A stretch of DNA of 64,000 bases from Sphingomonas sp. Root241 (GCF_001428865.1 NZ_LMIV01000001.1:2045997-2109996); one strand, 5' to 3'. Positions 36,738 through 45,737 are shown, numbered from the stretch's first letter. Notes: a model not told the origin generated them from the sequence alone. A program made the numbers and translations.

Positions 36738-36762
36738 GATCCTCCCCGTGCCGGGGAGGATC
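36738..36762. terminator. Palindrome downstream of the ECF41 gene
   Basis: The perfect 11-base-pair stem GATCCTCCCCG/CGGGGAGGATC with loop TGC lies 34 bases past the minus-strand sigma factor stop. No T run. Confidence 0.45.
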
Positions 36763-36796
36763 GGAATGTCCGCGTTCCACCACTCCCAACCCGTCC

Positions 36797-37651
36797 CTAA
36801 TGCACCGCCCCCAGATGCCGCAGCTTGTCCGGATTGCGCATGATGTAGATGCCGACGATCTTGCCGTCCTCGATCGCTAGCGCGGTGGTCTGGAGCAGGC
36901 CGTCGGCCTCGCAGGTCACGAATCCGGGCAGCCCGTTGATCATTCCCCAGCGCTCGACGCGCGACATCTCCTTGGCGAAGAAGCGTGCGAGCGAGCCATG
37001 CAATTTCATCACGTCCTCGATGCCGAGGATCGGCCGCAGCCCGGCATGGACCTTGCCGCCGCCGTCCGAATAGACCGAGACGTCGTCGGCGAGCAGGCTG
37101 CGCAGCCCGGCCATGTCGCCGTTCCGCGATGCCTGGAAAAAGGCCGCGGCGATCTCCAGCCCGCGCTCCTTCGGCACGTCGAAGCGCGGCCGCGCTGCGC
37201 GCACATGCGTCCGCGCCCGGCTGGCGAGCTGGCGGGTCGCGGCGGGATCGCGCCCGATCGTCTCGGCGATTTCGTCGAAACCCAGTCCGAACACGTCGTG
37301 GAGCAGGAACGCCGCGCGCTCGAGCGGCGACAGCCGTTCGAGCGCAAGCATCAGCGGCAGCGTCACGTCGTCGGCATCGTCCTCCTCGACCATCGGCTCG
37401 GGCAGCCATGGCCCGACATAGGTTTCGCGCCGCGCGCGCGCCGATTTGAGCTGGTCGAGGCAGAGCCGCGTCACCACGCGGCGCAGGAACGCCTCGGGCT
37501 CGCGGATTTCGGCACGGTCCGCGCCCATCCAGCGAACGAACGCGTCTTGCACCACGTCCTCCGCGTCCGCGACCGAACCCAGCATGCGATAGGCGATGCG
37601 GGTCAGCCGCGGACGCAGCGGATCGAACGACGCTGCAGCGTCGCTGCTCAC
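36797..37651 (-). CDS. ECF41-family sigma factor with SnoaL-like C-terminal domain
   Basis: 284 residues. Sigma region 2 is at about 5-75 (FDPLRPRLTRIAYRMLGSVADAED in its first part), region 4 at about 105-165 (ALERLSPLERAAFLLHDVFG). A fused SnoaL/NTF2-like domain follows (about 170-280) with NGDMAGLRSLLADDVSVYSDGG, which in ECF41 proteins modulates sigma activity in place of a separate anti-sigma factor. The GTG at 37651 overlaps the stop of the AhpD-like gene as GTGA. The pair and the promoter found upstream of it are the textbook ECF41 arrangement, so the sigma factor should drive its own operon. Confidence 0.9.
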   Translation of the reverse strand: MSSDAAASFDPLRPRLTRIAYRMLGSVADAEDVVQDAFVRWMGADRAEIREPEAFLRRVVTRLCLDQLKSARARRETYVGPWLPEPMVEEDDADDVTLPLMLALERLSPLERAAFLLHDVFGLGFDEIAETIGRDPAATRQLASRARTHVRAARPRFDVPKERGLEIAAAFFQASRNGDMAGLRSLLADDVSVYSDGGGKVHAGLRPILGIEDVMKLHGSLARFFAKEMSRVERWGMINGLPGFVTCEADGLLQTTALAIEDGKIVGIYIMRNPDKLRHLGAVH

Positions 37652-38109
37652 GCGGCCTGTGCCGCCGCGGGCTTGGCGTCGTAGAACAGACCACAGCCGA
37701 CCGCGAGGCGGTTCCATCCGTTGATCACGTTGATCATCAGCGTCAGTTGCACCTGTTCCTCCTGCGTGAATTCCGCGGCGAGGGCATCATACACTTCGCG
37801 CGGCGCCCGCGAGGTCGATATCAGAGTCAGCGCATCGGTCCATGCCAACGCCGCGCGCTCGCGCGCCGAATAGACCGGCGCATCGTGCCATGCGCTCAGC
37901 AGATAGATGCGCTGCTCGGTCTCCCCGGCCTTGCGCGCATCCGCGGTGTGCATGTTGATGCAATTGGCGCAGCCGTTGATCTGCGAGGCCCGGATCTTGA
38001 CCAGCTCGAGCAGCGAATGCTCGATCGCCGGAGCGATCTTGAGCGACATGTCGAGCCAAGCCTGCATCTGGACAGGGGCGGCGGCGAAGGGGTCGAGGCG
38101 TTGGGTCAT
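37648..38109 (-). CDS. Carboxymuconolactone decarboxylase/AhpD-like protein
   Basis: 153 residues with the AhpD core (about 35-110): the redox pair and proton relay lie in CANCINMHTADARKAGE (C47, C50, H54). Such proteins are peroxidase-like, with thiol chemistry; the substrate in ECF41 loci is not established. The ATG at 38109 has AAGGAG upstream. It is the first gene of a two-gene operon with the sigma factor, and a match to the ECF41 promoter lies 30-56 bases before its start. Confidence 0.88.
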   Translation of the reverse strand: MTQRLDPFAAAPVQMQAWLDMSLKIAPAIEHSLLELVKIRASQINGCANCINMHTADARKAGETEQRIYLLSAWHDAPVYSARERAALAWTDALTLISTSRAPREVYDALAAEFTQEEQVQLTLMINVINGWNRLAVGCGLFYDAKPAAAQAA

Positions 38110-38138
38110 GGTCGTTCTCCTTGGGCTTACGGAGACAT

Positions 38139-38165
38139 GACGAGACAGCGCCGGCGGATGTGACA
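38139..38165 (-). promoter_or_regulatory. ECF41-type promoter
   Basis: On the minus strand TGTCACA (38159-38165) is followed after 16 bases by CGTC (38139-38142). This matches the minus-35 and minus-10 elements described for ECF41 sigma factors and sits directly before the AhpD-like/sigma operon. Confidence 0.8.
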
Positions 38166-38183
38166 TGGCAGTGCGATTTTATT

Positions 38184-38266
38184 CGTCGTCCCGGCGAAAG
38201 CCGGGATCTCAGGCCTCAGGCGCAAAGCTCGCGGCCTGAGGCCCCGGCGTTTGCCGGGGAGACGGG
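38184..38266. repeat. Diverged palindromic repeat, copy 3
   Basis: The arms GTCCCGGCGAAAGCCGGGAT and GGCCCCGGCGTTTGCCGGGG are inverted around AGGCCTCAGG and CCTGAGGCC. The layout is the same as the 30160 and 31422 copies (outer CCCGCGAAAGCGGG-like stem, inner stem), with different bases. Confidence 0.7.
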
Positions 38267-38440
38267 CGCTACTTCAAATGTAGGATTTCGCTTGCTAGGC
38301 CGAGTTCGCTCTTTGAACCGTCGAACCTATCTGCCCGCACCCTCGACGCAACATCGTTACGCCGACACGCAACTAAATTGCCGATTCACCGTGCAAACCG
38401 TGAAACTTGGTCGCCGTTTTCCAACAAGCCGCCAAGCGAA

Positions 38441-39493
38441 TCACCCGCGCCCGATCAGCCTTTGCGCGATGCGATCGGCGACTTCGCTCTCGGGATCGCC
38501 GGTGCGGTCGCTTTCGTCCCACACTTCGATCAGCCGCTCGGGGATCTTGTCCACGCGCGACTGGACCTCGGCCATGTTGCCCTGGCCGAGATATTCGAGC
38601 CCGACATTGATGATGCCGCCCGCGTTGATCACGTAATCGGGGGCATAGAGGATGCCGCGGTCGTGCAGCCGCGCCCCGTCCGCGCGCGTCGCAAGCTGGT
38701 TGTTCGCGCCGCCGGCCACGACCTTGGCCTTGATCTGCGGGATCGACTGCTCGGTGAGGATCGCACCGAGCGCATTGGGGCTGAACAGGTCGATGTCGAG
38801 CGTCAGGATCCCGTCGGCATCGACAGCCTCGGCACCAAGCTCAGCCGCGAGCGCCCTGGCCCGCTCGGCATTGACGTCGGCGAGCACCAGCTTCGCCCCG
38901 TCCTTTGCCAGCAATCGGGCGAGCCCGCCGCCGACCGAGCCGACGCCCTGGATCGCGACACGCACGCCGCGCATGTCGTCGGCGCCGAGCCCGCGCTTCG
39001 CCGCCGCCTTGACGCCTAGATAGACGCCGCGCGCAGTCACCGGTCCCGGATCGCCACCTGCGCTGCCGGCCGCCACCGGCAGGCCGGAAACATGCTTCGT
39101 CCGGGTCGCGACCACCTTCATCCGCGCTTCGGACATGCCGACATCCTCGGCAGTGACGTATTTGCCCTGGAGCGATTCGACTGCGCGGCCGAATGCCTCG
39201 AGTTGCTCGGTGGTGACCGTGGCGCCGGGTTCGGCGGCGAGGATCACGCCCTTGCCGCCGCCCATCGGCAGGTTGGCCATCGCGTTCTTGTAGCTCATCC
39301 CCCGCGAGAGCCGCAGCGCATCGGTGATCGCCGCATCCGAATCGGCATAATGCCAGAAGCGCACGCCGCCTGCCGCCGGCCCGAGCGCAGTCGAGTGAAT
39401 CGCGATGATCGCGCTCAGCCCACTGGCGTGGTCGGTGAAGAGGTGAACGCCCTCATGCTCGTCGAAATCGGGGAAGCCCCAGTCGGTTTTCAA
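38441..39493 (-). CDS. Leucine/phenylalanine/valine dehydrogenase, TTG start
   Basis: 350 residues of the Glu/Leu/Phe/Val dehydrogenase family. The glycine-rich and lysine motif is NLPMGGGKGVI near 75-85, and a second lysine lies in MSYKNAMANLP. The NAD-binding fold carries VAIQGVGSVGGGLARLLA near 175. Length fits the branched-chain type rather than glutamate dehydrogenase. It deaminates a branched or aromatic amino acid to its 2-oxo acid. The frame runs upstream into the tRNA-His gene, which cannot be coding. The TTG at 39493 (MKTDWGFPDFDEHEG) leaves 24 bases after the tRNA and fits family length, but no clear ribosome site precedes it. Confidence 0.85.
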   Translation of the reverse strand: MKTDWGFPDFDEHEGVHLFTDHASGLSAIIAIHSTALGPAAGGVRFWHYADSDAAITDALRLSRGMSYKNAMANLPMGGGKGVILAAEPGATVTTEQLEAFGRAVESLQGKYVTAEDVGMSEARMKVVATRTKHVSGLPVAAGSAGGDPGPVTARGVYLGVKAAAKRGLGADDMRGVRVAIQGVGSVGGGLARLLAKDGAKLVLADVNAERARALAAELGAEAVDADGILTLDIDLFSPNALGAILTEQSIPQIKAKVVAGGANNQLATRADGARLHDRGILYAPDYVINAGGIINVGLEYLGQGNMAEVQSRVDKIPERLIEVWDESDRTGDPESEVADRIAQRLIGRG

Positions 39494-39517
39494 GGGAAAT
39501 ATCCGGGCTGTGGAAAA

Positions 39518-39595
39518 TGGGGCGACCGACGGGACTTGAACCCGCAACTTCCGGCATCACAAGCCGACGCTCTAACCAATTGAACTACGGTCGCC
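39518..39595 (-). tRNA. tRNA-His (GTG)
   Basis: A 78-base cloverleaf including the extra 5' G typical of tRNA-His. The 8-base-pair acceptor GGCGACCG/CGGTCGCC is followed by encoded CCA. The D stem is GTTC/GAGC, and the anticodon loop TTGTGAT sits on the stem TCGGC/GCCGG. The T loop is TTCAAGT. Confidence 0.93.
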
Positions 39596-39610
39596 GCGAA
39601 CGTTGGCCGC

Positions 39611-40342
39611 TTAGCGAGGGCTTTCGCGAAGCGCAAGATCATTGCGCGATGCGCCGACGGCTTCCTCAGGCGCGATCATTCCGTCGCGCGCCAATGCCCT
39701 TGCCGCTGAGGCGAAATTGGGCGCCGAAAGATAGGCATGGCGGGCGAGCAAAGGCGCGTCGGCGCCGTCGTAGATCAGCCGCCGCATCGCCGGATCGACT
39801 TCGACGCCTTCGAAGATTCGCACCGACGCCCCCCGCCCGCTCCCGGCACACGCGTCGCATCCGGGCGCCGACCACAGGATCGCCCCCGGATCGAGTCCCA
39901 GAAGCGCCGCGGTCGATCCGAATGCCTGTTCGGGCTGCCGGCAGCTGCGGCAGAGCCCCGGCGCAATACGCTGGGCGATCACCAGGCGCAGCGCCGCGGC
40001 CAGCGCGAAGCGATCGCTGGCCAGCCGCCGGAGGGTCAGGATCGTACCCACGGCATCGCCGCCGTCGAAACAGGCGATCACCAGCCCGCGATCGGCGGCG
40101 TCGACCGTCAGGTTTGCCGCCGCCCGATCCGCGATCACGCCGCCGAGCGGAATCCCGAACCGGCGGTGCAGCGCCGCGGCGGTTTCCTCGGCACCGGGCC
40201 CGGCGATCGCGATCATGCCGGTCAGCCGATCGGCCGCACGCTCGATCGCCGCGGCCAGCCTCGCCGGCACGCCCAGCGCATCCAATGCGTGCGGGTCCGC
40301 GAAACGCGGCATTTCGGCTTCGAGCTGCGCGTCGAGGGCCAT
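39611..40342 (-). CDS. GspE/PilB-related protein with degenerate nucleotide site
   Basis: 243 residues resembling only the C-terminal ATPase half of type II/IV secretion ATPases. The normal Walker A (GPTGSGKTT) reads GPGAEETAA (near 40-48), without the lysine. The later motifs are kept: LRLVIAQRIAPGLCRSC, a CxxC...CxxC zinc-type site (CRSC and CDAC), and SVRIFEGVEVDPAMRRLI. It probably cannot hydrolyse ATP by the normal route. I chose the ATG at 40342; the upstream frame overlaps the divergent oxygenase gene. No secretion or pilus genes are nearby. It could be a regulatory paralogue or a decaying gene. Confidence 0.65.
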   Translation of the reverse strand: MALDAQLEAEMPRFADPHALDALGVPARLAAAIERAADRLTGMIAIAGPGAEETAAALHRRFGIPLGGVIADRAAANLTVDAADRGLVIACFDGGDAVGTILTLRRLASDRFALAAALRLVIAQRIAPGLCRSCRQPEQAFGSTAALLGLDPGAILWSAPGCDACAGSGRGASVRIFEGVEVDPAMRRLIYDGADAPLLARHAYLSAPNFASAARALARDGMIAPEEAVGASRNDLALRESPR

Positions 40343-40424
40343 GTGCCGTCGAGTGCCTGTGATATGTGACGGCTTGCTTGCGCTTTTGTTACGCCGGGCG
40401 CCACGGACACGCGATACTGGCGAA

Positions 40425-41135
40425 ATGCCGCCGAATTTGGCAGAATCACTCGCGATGCAGACCCTCGCCGACCCTTCGCCCGCCGTCCCCAATTTCGGTG
40501 CGGGCCATCCGTCCGAACCCGTGATCGAGCACATATTGCGCCAGCCCGGCATCCAGCGCGTGCCCAACCCCAAGGTGGCGATGTTCATCGGCAAGAAGTT
40601 CATCGACCCGGAGATGTGCCGGCTCCTGATGCTCCAGATCGATTCGAAGCGCCGTCCCTCGACCCTCGCCGACGCCAATGGTGATTACGCCTTCCGCACC
40701 AGCGAAACCTGCGATCTCGATCCCGACGATCCGCTGGCGATGGAACTCAAGCGCCGCATCATAGCGCTGACCGGGCTCGACCCCGCACATGCCGAGCCGA
40801 TGCAGGGCCAGCGCTACGAGGTCGGCCAGGAGTTCAAGGCGCACACAGATTATTTCGAGCCTTCGGGCGCAGACTTCGAGAAGTTCTGCAGCGTCGCCGG
40901 CCAGCGCACCTGGACGGTGATGCTCTACCTCAACCAGGTCGAGGCCGGCGGCGTGACGCGCTTCAAGGCGATCGACAAGATGGTGGAACCCGAGGTCGGC
41001 AAGGTGCTCGCCTGGAACAATCTGCGCGCCAACGGCACGCCCAACCCGTCGACCATCCACCATGCGATGAAGGTTCGTGCCGGCACCAAATACGTCATCA
41101 CCCAGTGGTTCCGCGAGCGGCCCTGGGGCTGGTGA
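40425..41135 (+). CDS. Prolyl 4-hydroxylase-like 2-oxoglutarate/Fe(II) oxygenase
   Basis: 236 residues with a P4Hc domain (about 50-232). Iron ligands are H140 and D142 in KAHTDYFEP and H212 in TIHHAMKV; K222 in GTKYVITQWFRE, ten residues after H212, would bind 2-oxoglutarate. It should hydroxylate a peptidyl proline or a related substrate in the cytoplasm; no target is evident. Two in-frame ATGs exist (40425 and 40455); neither has a strong ribosome site, and I used the first. It is divergent from the GspE-like gene with 82 bases between the starts. Confidence 0.85.
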   Translation: MPPNLAESLAMQTLADPSPAVPNFGAGHPSEPVIEHILRQPGIQRVPNPKVAMFIGKKFIDPEMCRLLMLQIDSKRRPSTLADANGDYAFRTSETCDLDPDDPLAMELKRRIIALTGLDPAHAEPMQGQRYEVGQEFKAHTDYFEPSGADFEKFCSVAGQRTWTVMLYLNQVEAGGVTRFKAIDKMVEPEVGKVLAWNNLRANGTPNPSTIHHAMKVRAGTKYVITQWFRERPWGW

Positions 41136-41140
41136 CATAG

Positions 41141-41175
41141 AAAAGGCCCCGGCGGGCTTTCGCCCGGCCGGAGCC
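41141..41175 (-). terminator. Terminator between oxygenase gene and TonB receptor
   Basis: A long GC stem with loop GAAA (minus strand GGCTCCGGCCGGGC then GCCCGCCGGGGCC) ends in TTTT on the minus strand. It serves the receptor gene and may also stop plus-strand transcripts. Confidence 0.8.
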
Positions 41176-41194
41176 CTCTTCCCCTGTTACCCGA

Positions 41195-43867
41195 TCAGAA
41201 TTTGGTGCTGAGGCCGATCGTGAAGACGCGGCCCTGATCGTAGCTGTTGGTGTCGGCGATCCCGGTGGTGCCGCCATAGTCCTGGAACTCGACGAAGCGC
41301 GTGCCGGTGAGATTGCGCCCCTCGAGCTTGAACTCCCATTCGCCGCCGAGCACGTCGAAGCCCTGGCGCAGCACGAAGTCGAGGCGGACGCCCGGCCGCT
41401 CGACGATCGGCGGCAGGCCCCCGCCCGAGAGCAGACCGCGGGCGACGACCCGGTCGCTCGCATAGTTGAACAGGAAGGTCAGCTGCGAGAGCTTCTGCGT
41501 GTCCTCGATGCCGAGCTGCAGGTTCACCAGATGGTCCGACTGGCCGACCAGCGGCTGGCCCGAGACGAACACCTGGTTGGCCGGACGCGTCACCGACGCC
41601 GGGTTGATCGGATCGCGGATCAGCTCGTTGCCCGCGAAGACCTCCGAATGGGTGTAGGTGTAGTTCGCGATCAGCACGAGGCGGCGCGTCGTGAACAGGT
41701 CGTTGTTGATGAAATCGAGCGGCACGTACTTCTGGAGCTCGATCTCGCCGCCATAAAGCTGCGCCTCGGGCGCGTTGGCGAAGTTGATCTGGGTGGTGTT
41801 GCTGCCGGCAAGCTGGAAGCTCACCGTCTCGATCGGGTCTTCGATCTTCTTGAAGAAGCCCGACGCGGTCAGGCGCTGGTCCTTCCCGAAGAACCATTCG
41901 TAGCGCGCCTCGAGATTGGTCAGCTTGCTGTCTGTGAGGAACGGGTTGCCGTAGAAGACGCGGTCGGAATCGAAGTCGAGATATTGCTGCGGCGCGAGCT
42001 CGCGGAACTGCGGGCGAGCGATCGTCTTACTCGCGTTGAGTCGCCACTGCATGTCGGTTGCGAAGTTCCAGGTCAGTGTCGCGGCCGGTAGCCAATAGTC
42101 ATTGTTGAGCTCCGTCACCGGCTGATTGTCGGTCGGAAGCACCGTCTGCTTGGCGGTTTCATAGCGCACACCGGCGGTCATGCGCATGCCGTCGGCGATT
42201 TCGCCCTCGAGCTGAGCGTAGCCCGCGTGGACCTTCAGCCCGGCGTCATAGGAGCGCGCGCCTTGGCTGGTCGTCGAGGGCCGCAGGACGATGCCGTTCG
42301 CCTGCAAACTATAGTCCGACAGCAGATAGTCCGGACGCAGCTGCGAATAAGGATCCGGCAGCGCCGTGCCGCCCGGCAGGACGTAGTCGAACGTATAGCG
42401 GAAGGACGAACGATCGGTATCCTGATAGGCATAGCCCGCCTGCAGGCTGAACGGCCGGCCGAGGTGCAGGTCGTAAGCGAGATCGATGCCGCCGGCCCAC
42501 AGATTCTCGTTGAGATCGCTGAACGCGACGGTGGCGTAGGAGCCGCCGTTCAGCGTGTTGCGATAGTCGTTGATCGACGCGTCGTAGAGATAGCGGAAGG
42601 CGCGTTCATAAGGCGATTTGCGCTTGGTGTTTGCATAGGCACCGCGCACGTCGACGTCGAGGTCGCCGAAATCGAACTCACCGACTAGCTGGCTGGTGAA
42701 AAGCTGGCGTTCGAACCAGTTGGTATTCTGCTCCATCACCGGCGCATGGCCGTTGACCGGAGATTCGAAATTCTCGGCGGTACCCGCGCCCAGCCGGCCC
42801 TGCTTCAGCGTGTCGTGGATATAGACATTCGTGAAGCGGATGCGGTGCTCGCCGAACTCGGCGCCGAAGCCGAGCATGCCGTTAACCAATGCACGATGGT
42901 CGGTGGTGACGCGACGGAAGGTCGTGCTAGGGATGCTGCGGACCCCCGAGACGGCATCACGCGTGCGCCAGGTGTTGCTGAGGCCCGCGCCCGCGATCAC
43001 GCCGAGCCGCGTGCCGCCGATGTCGGTCGAGGTGCCGAAGCTGGTCTCGCCCGAGAAGTTCGGCGGAATGTGGTAGTTCTCGAAAAGGACCGTTGTCTCG
43101 GCGTTGGTCAGATTGACTGCCTGACTGGTCGGGATCGTGGTCCGATCCGCGCCGGCCTTGAGGATGAAGTTGGGTGTATCACGCTCGCCGGAGTCATAGC
43201 CGAGCCAGTCGTGCGAGCCGCCGTCATAGGTGTAGCCGAGCTCGCTGGTGGTCTCCATGTCGAAGCCGACCGAACCGCCCACCGAGAAGAACGACTTTTC
43301 GGGAACCGCCGTAGTCGTGAGGTTGATCACGCCGCCGCCGAACTCGCCCGGATAATTGGCCGAGAAGGTCTTCTGGACCAGCGCCGAGCCGATGACGCTC
43401 GTCGGGAAGATGTCGAGCGGCACCACGCGGCGGAGCGGCTCCGGGCTCGGCAGGGGCAGGCCGTTGAGCAGCGACAGCGAATAGCGGTCGCCGAGGCCGC
43501 GCACATAGACGAAGCCGTTGCCGACGACGCTGAGGCCGGTGACGCGCTGGAGGGCGCCGGCGATGTCGCCTTCACCGGTCCGCGCGATATCCTCTGTCGA
43601 AAGCACCGAAACCACCTGTGGCGTGCTGCGCACGACATTGGGGATGTTGCGGCCGATGACGACGATGTCCTCGGAATCGCTGCCGGCGCCAGGTGCGGAA
43701 ATCTCGACTTCCTGCTGCTCCGGGGCCTGCTCGGGCGCGGTCTGCGTTGCCGGCGGCGGGCTGGCAGTCTGGGGAGTGGCGTCCCCGGCCGTCTGCGCGA
43801 GCGCGGCCGGCGCAACCAGGCAGGACGTGACAGCCAATAGACTTGCGAAGGCGAGCTGGTTCTTCAT
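41195..43867 (-). CDS. TonB-dependent receptor paired with a secreted lipoprotein
   Basis: 890 residues: signal peptide (to about residue 24, PAALAQ), a Pro/Gln/Thr-rich spacer, the consensus DSEDIVVIGRN, a plug (about 70-190, with DIAGALQRVTGLSVVGNGFVYVRGLGDRYS in two parts and PLDIFPTSVI), and a large barrel ending TIGLSTKF. The PLDIFPTSVI form of plug belongs to a receptor subgroup of unknown ligand common in sphingomonads. It is transcribed after the lipoprotein gene with a 90-base gap that contains a perfect 12-base-pair hairpin. The two proteins probably work together at the outer membrane. Confidence 0.88.
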   Translation of the reverse strand: MKNQLAFASLLAVTSCLVAPAALAQTAGDATPQTASPPPATQTAPEQAPEQQEVEISAPGAGSDSEDIVVIGRNIPNVVRSTPQVVSVLSTEDIARTGEGDIAGALQRVTGLSVVGNGFVYVRGLGDRYSLSLLNGLPLPSPEPLRRVVPLDIFPTSVIGSALVQKTFSANYPGEFGGGVINLTTTAVPEKSFFSVGGSVGFDMETTSELGYTYDGGSHDWLGYDSGERDTPNFILKAGADRTTIPTSQAVNLTNAETTVLFENYHIPPNFSGETSFGTSTDIGGTRLGVIAGAGLSNTWRTRDAVSGVRSIPSTTFRRVTTDHRALVNGMLGFGAEFGEHRIRFTNVYIHDTLKQGRLGAGTAENFESPVNGHAPVMEQNTNWFERQLFTSQLVGEFDFGDLDVDVRGAYANTKRKSPYERAFRYLYDASINDYRNTLNGGSYATVAFSDLNENLWAGGIDLAYDLHLGRPFSLQAGYAYQDTDRSSFRYTFDYVLPGGTALPDPYSQLRPDYLLSDYSLQANGIVLRPSTTSQGARSYDAGLKVHAGYAQLEGEIADGMRMTAGVRYETAKQTVLPTDNQPVTELNNDYWLPAATLTWNFATDMQWRLNASKTIARPQFRELAPQQYLDFDSDRVFYGNPFLTDSKLTNLEARYEWFFGKDQRLTASGFFKKIEDPIETVSFQLAGSNTTQINFANAPEAQLYGGEIELQKYVPLDFINNDLFTTRRLVLIANYTYTHSEVFAGNELIRDPINPASVTRPANQVFVSGQPLVGQSDHLVNLQLGIEDTQKLSQLTFLFNYASDRVVARGLLSGGGLPPIVERPGVRLDFVLRQGFDVLGGEWEFKLEGRNLTGTRFVEFQDYGGTTGIADTNSYDQGRVFTIGLSTKF

Positions 43868-43911
43868 CGGGGTATCCGCTGTTTTGGGGTAGGGGCGCCG
43901 GATAGGCTCAG

Positions 43912-43940
43912 GGGGACGGCGGTCTTGCCGCCGTCCCCCG
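43912..43940. other. Intra-operon hairpin between lipoprotein and receptor genes
   Basis: A perfect 12-base-pair stem, GGGGGACGGCGG/CCGCCGTCCCCC, with a 5-base loop and no T run. It lies just after the lipoprotein stop on the minus strand. It could protect the upstream message end or partly terminate. Confidence 0.6.
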
Positions 43941-43957
43941 TCGCCCGGCTTGCAGCC

Positions 43958-45601
43958 TTAGAGGGCAGTGCAATTGCCACTGGTCGTGCCGAAGCTCGCC
44001 CGGTTGGAATTGCAGGTCCAGCCCTGGAACCAGGTATCGGTCGAGCCGCTGACCGCGCCGATATAATTGGTCTGGACGAGGAACGACGAACCCGACGGGT
44101 TGAGCGTCCGCGCGTCGAATGCGGCGACCGCCAGCGTCGTCGCCGTCGGGAAATAGCCGTTCTGCAGCGCGTTGGCGGCGGTGCCGTTGGTGGTGTTGCC
44201 CGAACTTCCACCGGTCGTGAAGAAGGCGTCCTGCTCGGCGGTGGTGATCGTGTTGCCGTTCACTGCGTTCTGCGCGGTCAGCGCGGTGCCGCAGGCGAAG
44301 TAGATCGAGTTGAAGCGCGGCGGCCCCTGATCCTGCAACGCCGGGTTGGCGGCGCGGATCGTGCCGCGGTCGGCGGTGCCGGCTTCGGTGAGGAGGCACG
44401 CACCCGGCGTGACGAGGATCGAATTGACCAGGGTCAGATCGGCGCTGCCGCGCAGGCGGATCGCCGCCAACGGGTTGGTCGTGCTGGCATTGGTCTGGAT
44501 CAGCGTCGCGTTGGCAACCCGGCCCCAGGTCCGCGGCAGTGCGTCCTCGGGATTGGCGCCGGTGCCCGGATTGAAGCTCGAGTCGACTTCCATCGAATAG
44601 GTGTCGGTGGTGGTCAGGCCCGGCTTCTGGGCAGTGATCAGGAACTGGACGAGGCCGCGCCAGCCCACATCGAAGTCCAGGCCGTCATCGTCGGAGCCGG
44701 TGAGCACGAGGTGCCGGGCTTGGGCGGTACCGCCGAAGATCTCGATGCCGTCGTCCGAGCTGTTGTGGACCTGGACGTGATCGATCGTGGTGCCCGATCC
44801 GACGCCGGCGAGGGTCAGGCCCTGCAGCTCGTTGTTCGGACTGATGACGGTGCCCGAGTAGCGGATCTGGACGTACTGGAACACACCCGAGCTGTCGCCC
44901 GGTGCATTGCCGCCGTAGAGCGCGTTGCCGGTGCCTTCGACGACGTTCTCGCAGGTCGTGCTGGTGCCGTTGGCGTCGTTCGAGCCGGTGATGCAGTTCG
45001 CGACCGGCGAACGGCCGGCGAGGATCACGCCGCCCCAAAGGCCCTGGCTGTCATCCGTCGTGGTGGCGGCGAGGTTCTGCTGGGCAGTGAAGATGATCGG
45101 CGAGGTGGCCGTGCCCTGTGCGTTGATCGTCGAGCCGCGGTTGACGATCAGGAAGTCGTTGTCGGCATTGGTGGTGTTGGCGAACAGGATCGCGCCGGCG
45201 CCGATGGTGAGCGAGCCGGCCTGGCCGATCAGCCCTTGCGAACCGCGATCGGTGCCGACATCGACACGACCGTTGATCTCATAGGCGACGCCCGGGGCAG
45301 TGGCCTTGCTGGGCAGCGACAGGTTGGTAACCAGCGTCGGTAGGCGGCAGATGCGATACGCGCCGATCGTGCCGACGTCGGTGAGCGCCTGGCCGGTGCC
45401 GGTCGGGCACGCCGCAGCCGGCGTACCCGGCGTGGGGGTCGGGCTCGGGCTGGGACTCGGCGCTGGAGTCGGCGCGGGCGCCGGAGCCGGGAAACCGCCT
45501 TCGCCGGGCGAAGCGACGCTGCTCGCGCCATCGCACGCCGCGAGGCTGAGCGCGGCACAGCTGGTCAAGAGGATGAGGCTGAGGCGTTGGAAGCGGGCCA
45601 T
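43958..45601 (-). CDS. Large secreted lipoprotein, unknown function
   Basis: 547 residues. The lipoprotein signal has the lipobox LAAC (C23) after MARFQRLSLILLTSCAALSL. A Pro/Ser/Thr linker (about 38-60) follows, then a long beta-rich region with Asn/Gly/Thr-rich turns such as GSLTIGAGAILFAN, VVEGTGNALYGGN and IDHVQVHNSSDDGIEIFGG, the pattern of a right-handed parallel beta helix. Four Cys-containing segments may form disulfides. I do not recognise catalytic residues. It is the first gene of an operon with the TonB receptor, so a surface binding or processing role for the receptor's ligand is likely. A possible Pho box lies upstream. Confidence 0.8.
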   Translation of the reverse strand: MARFQRLSLILLTSCAALSLAACDGASSVASPGEGGFPAPAPAPTPAPSPSPSPTPTPGTPAAACPTGTGQALTDVGTIGAYRICRLPTLVTNLSLPSKATAPGVAYEINGRVDVGTDRGSQGLIGQAGSLTIGAGAILFANTTNADNDFLIVNRGSTINAQGTATSPIIFTAQQNLAATTTDDSQGLWGGVILAGRSPVANCITGSNDANGTSTTCENVVEGTGNALYGGNAPGDSSGVFQYVQIRYSGTVISPNNELQGLTLAGVGSGTTIDHVQVHNSSDDGIEIFGGTAQARHLVLTGSDDDGLDFDVGWRGLVQFLITAQKPGLTTTDTYSMEVDSSFNPGTGANPEDALPRTWGRVANATLIQTNASTTNPLAAIRLRGSADLTLVNSILVTPGACLLTEAGTADRGTIRAANPALQDQGPPRFNSIYFACGTALTAQNAVNGNTITTAEQDAFFTTGGSSGNTTNGTAANALQNGYFPTATTLAVAAFDARTLNPSGSSFLVQTNYIGAVSGSTDTWFQGWTCNSNRASFGTTSGNCTAL

Positions 45602-45737
45602 AAAGTCTCCGTTCCGGCGGAATGCCGGGTTGCGCGTGTGGGCGAATGGACGGGATCGACTCGGTTCCCCCTGCCGATCACGAACGCTGCGCTAGGAGGC
45701 TTGCGTGACTCGTCCGCGAGAGTTTGAAGACTCCTGC

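Larger units (their letters stand above)
38110..38440. other. Intergenic region between ECF41 operon and dehydrogenase gene
   Basis: 331 bases with no supported gene. They hold the ECF41 promoter, a diverged palindromic repeat (38184-38266), and about 170 bases in which I see nothing. Confidence 0.6.
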
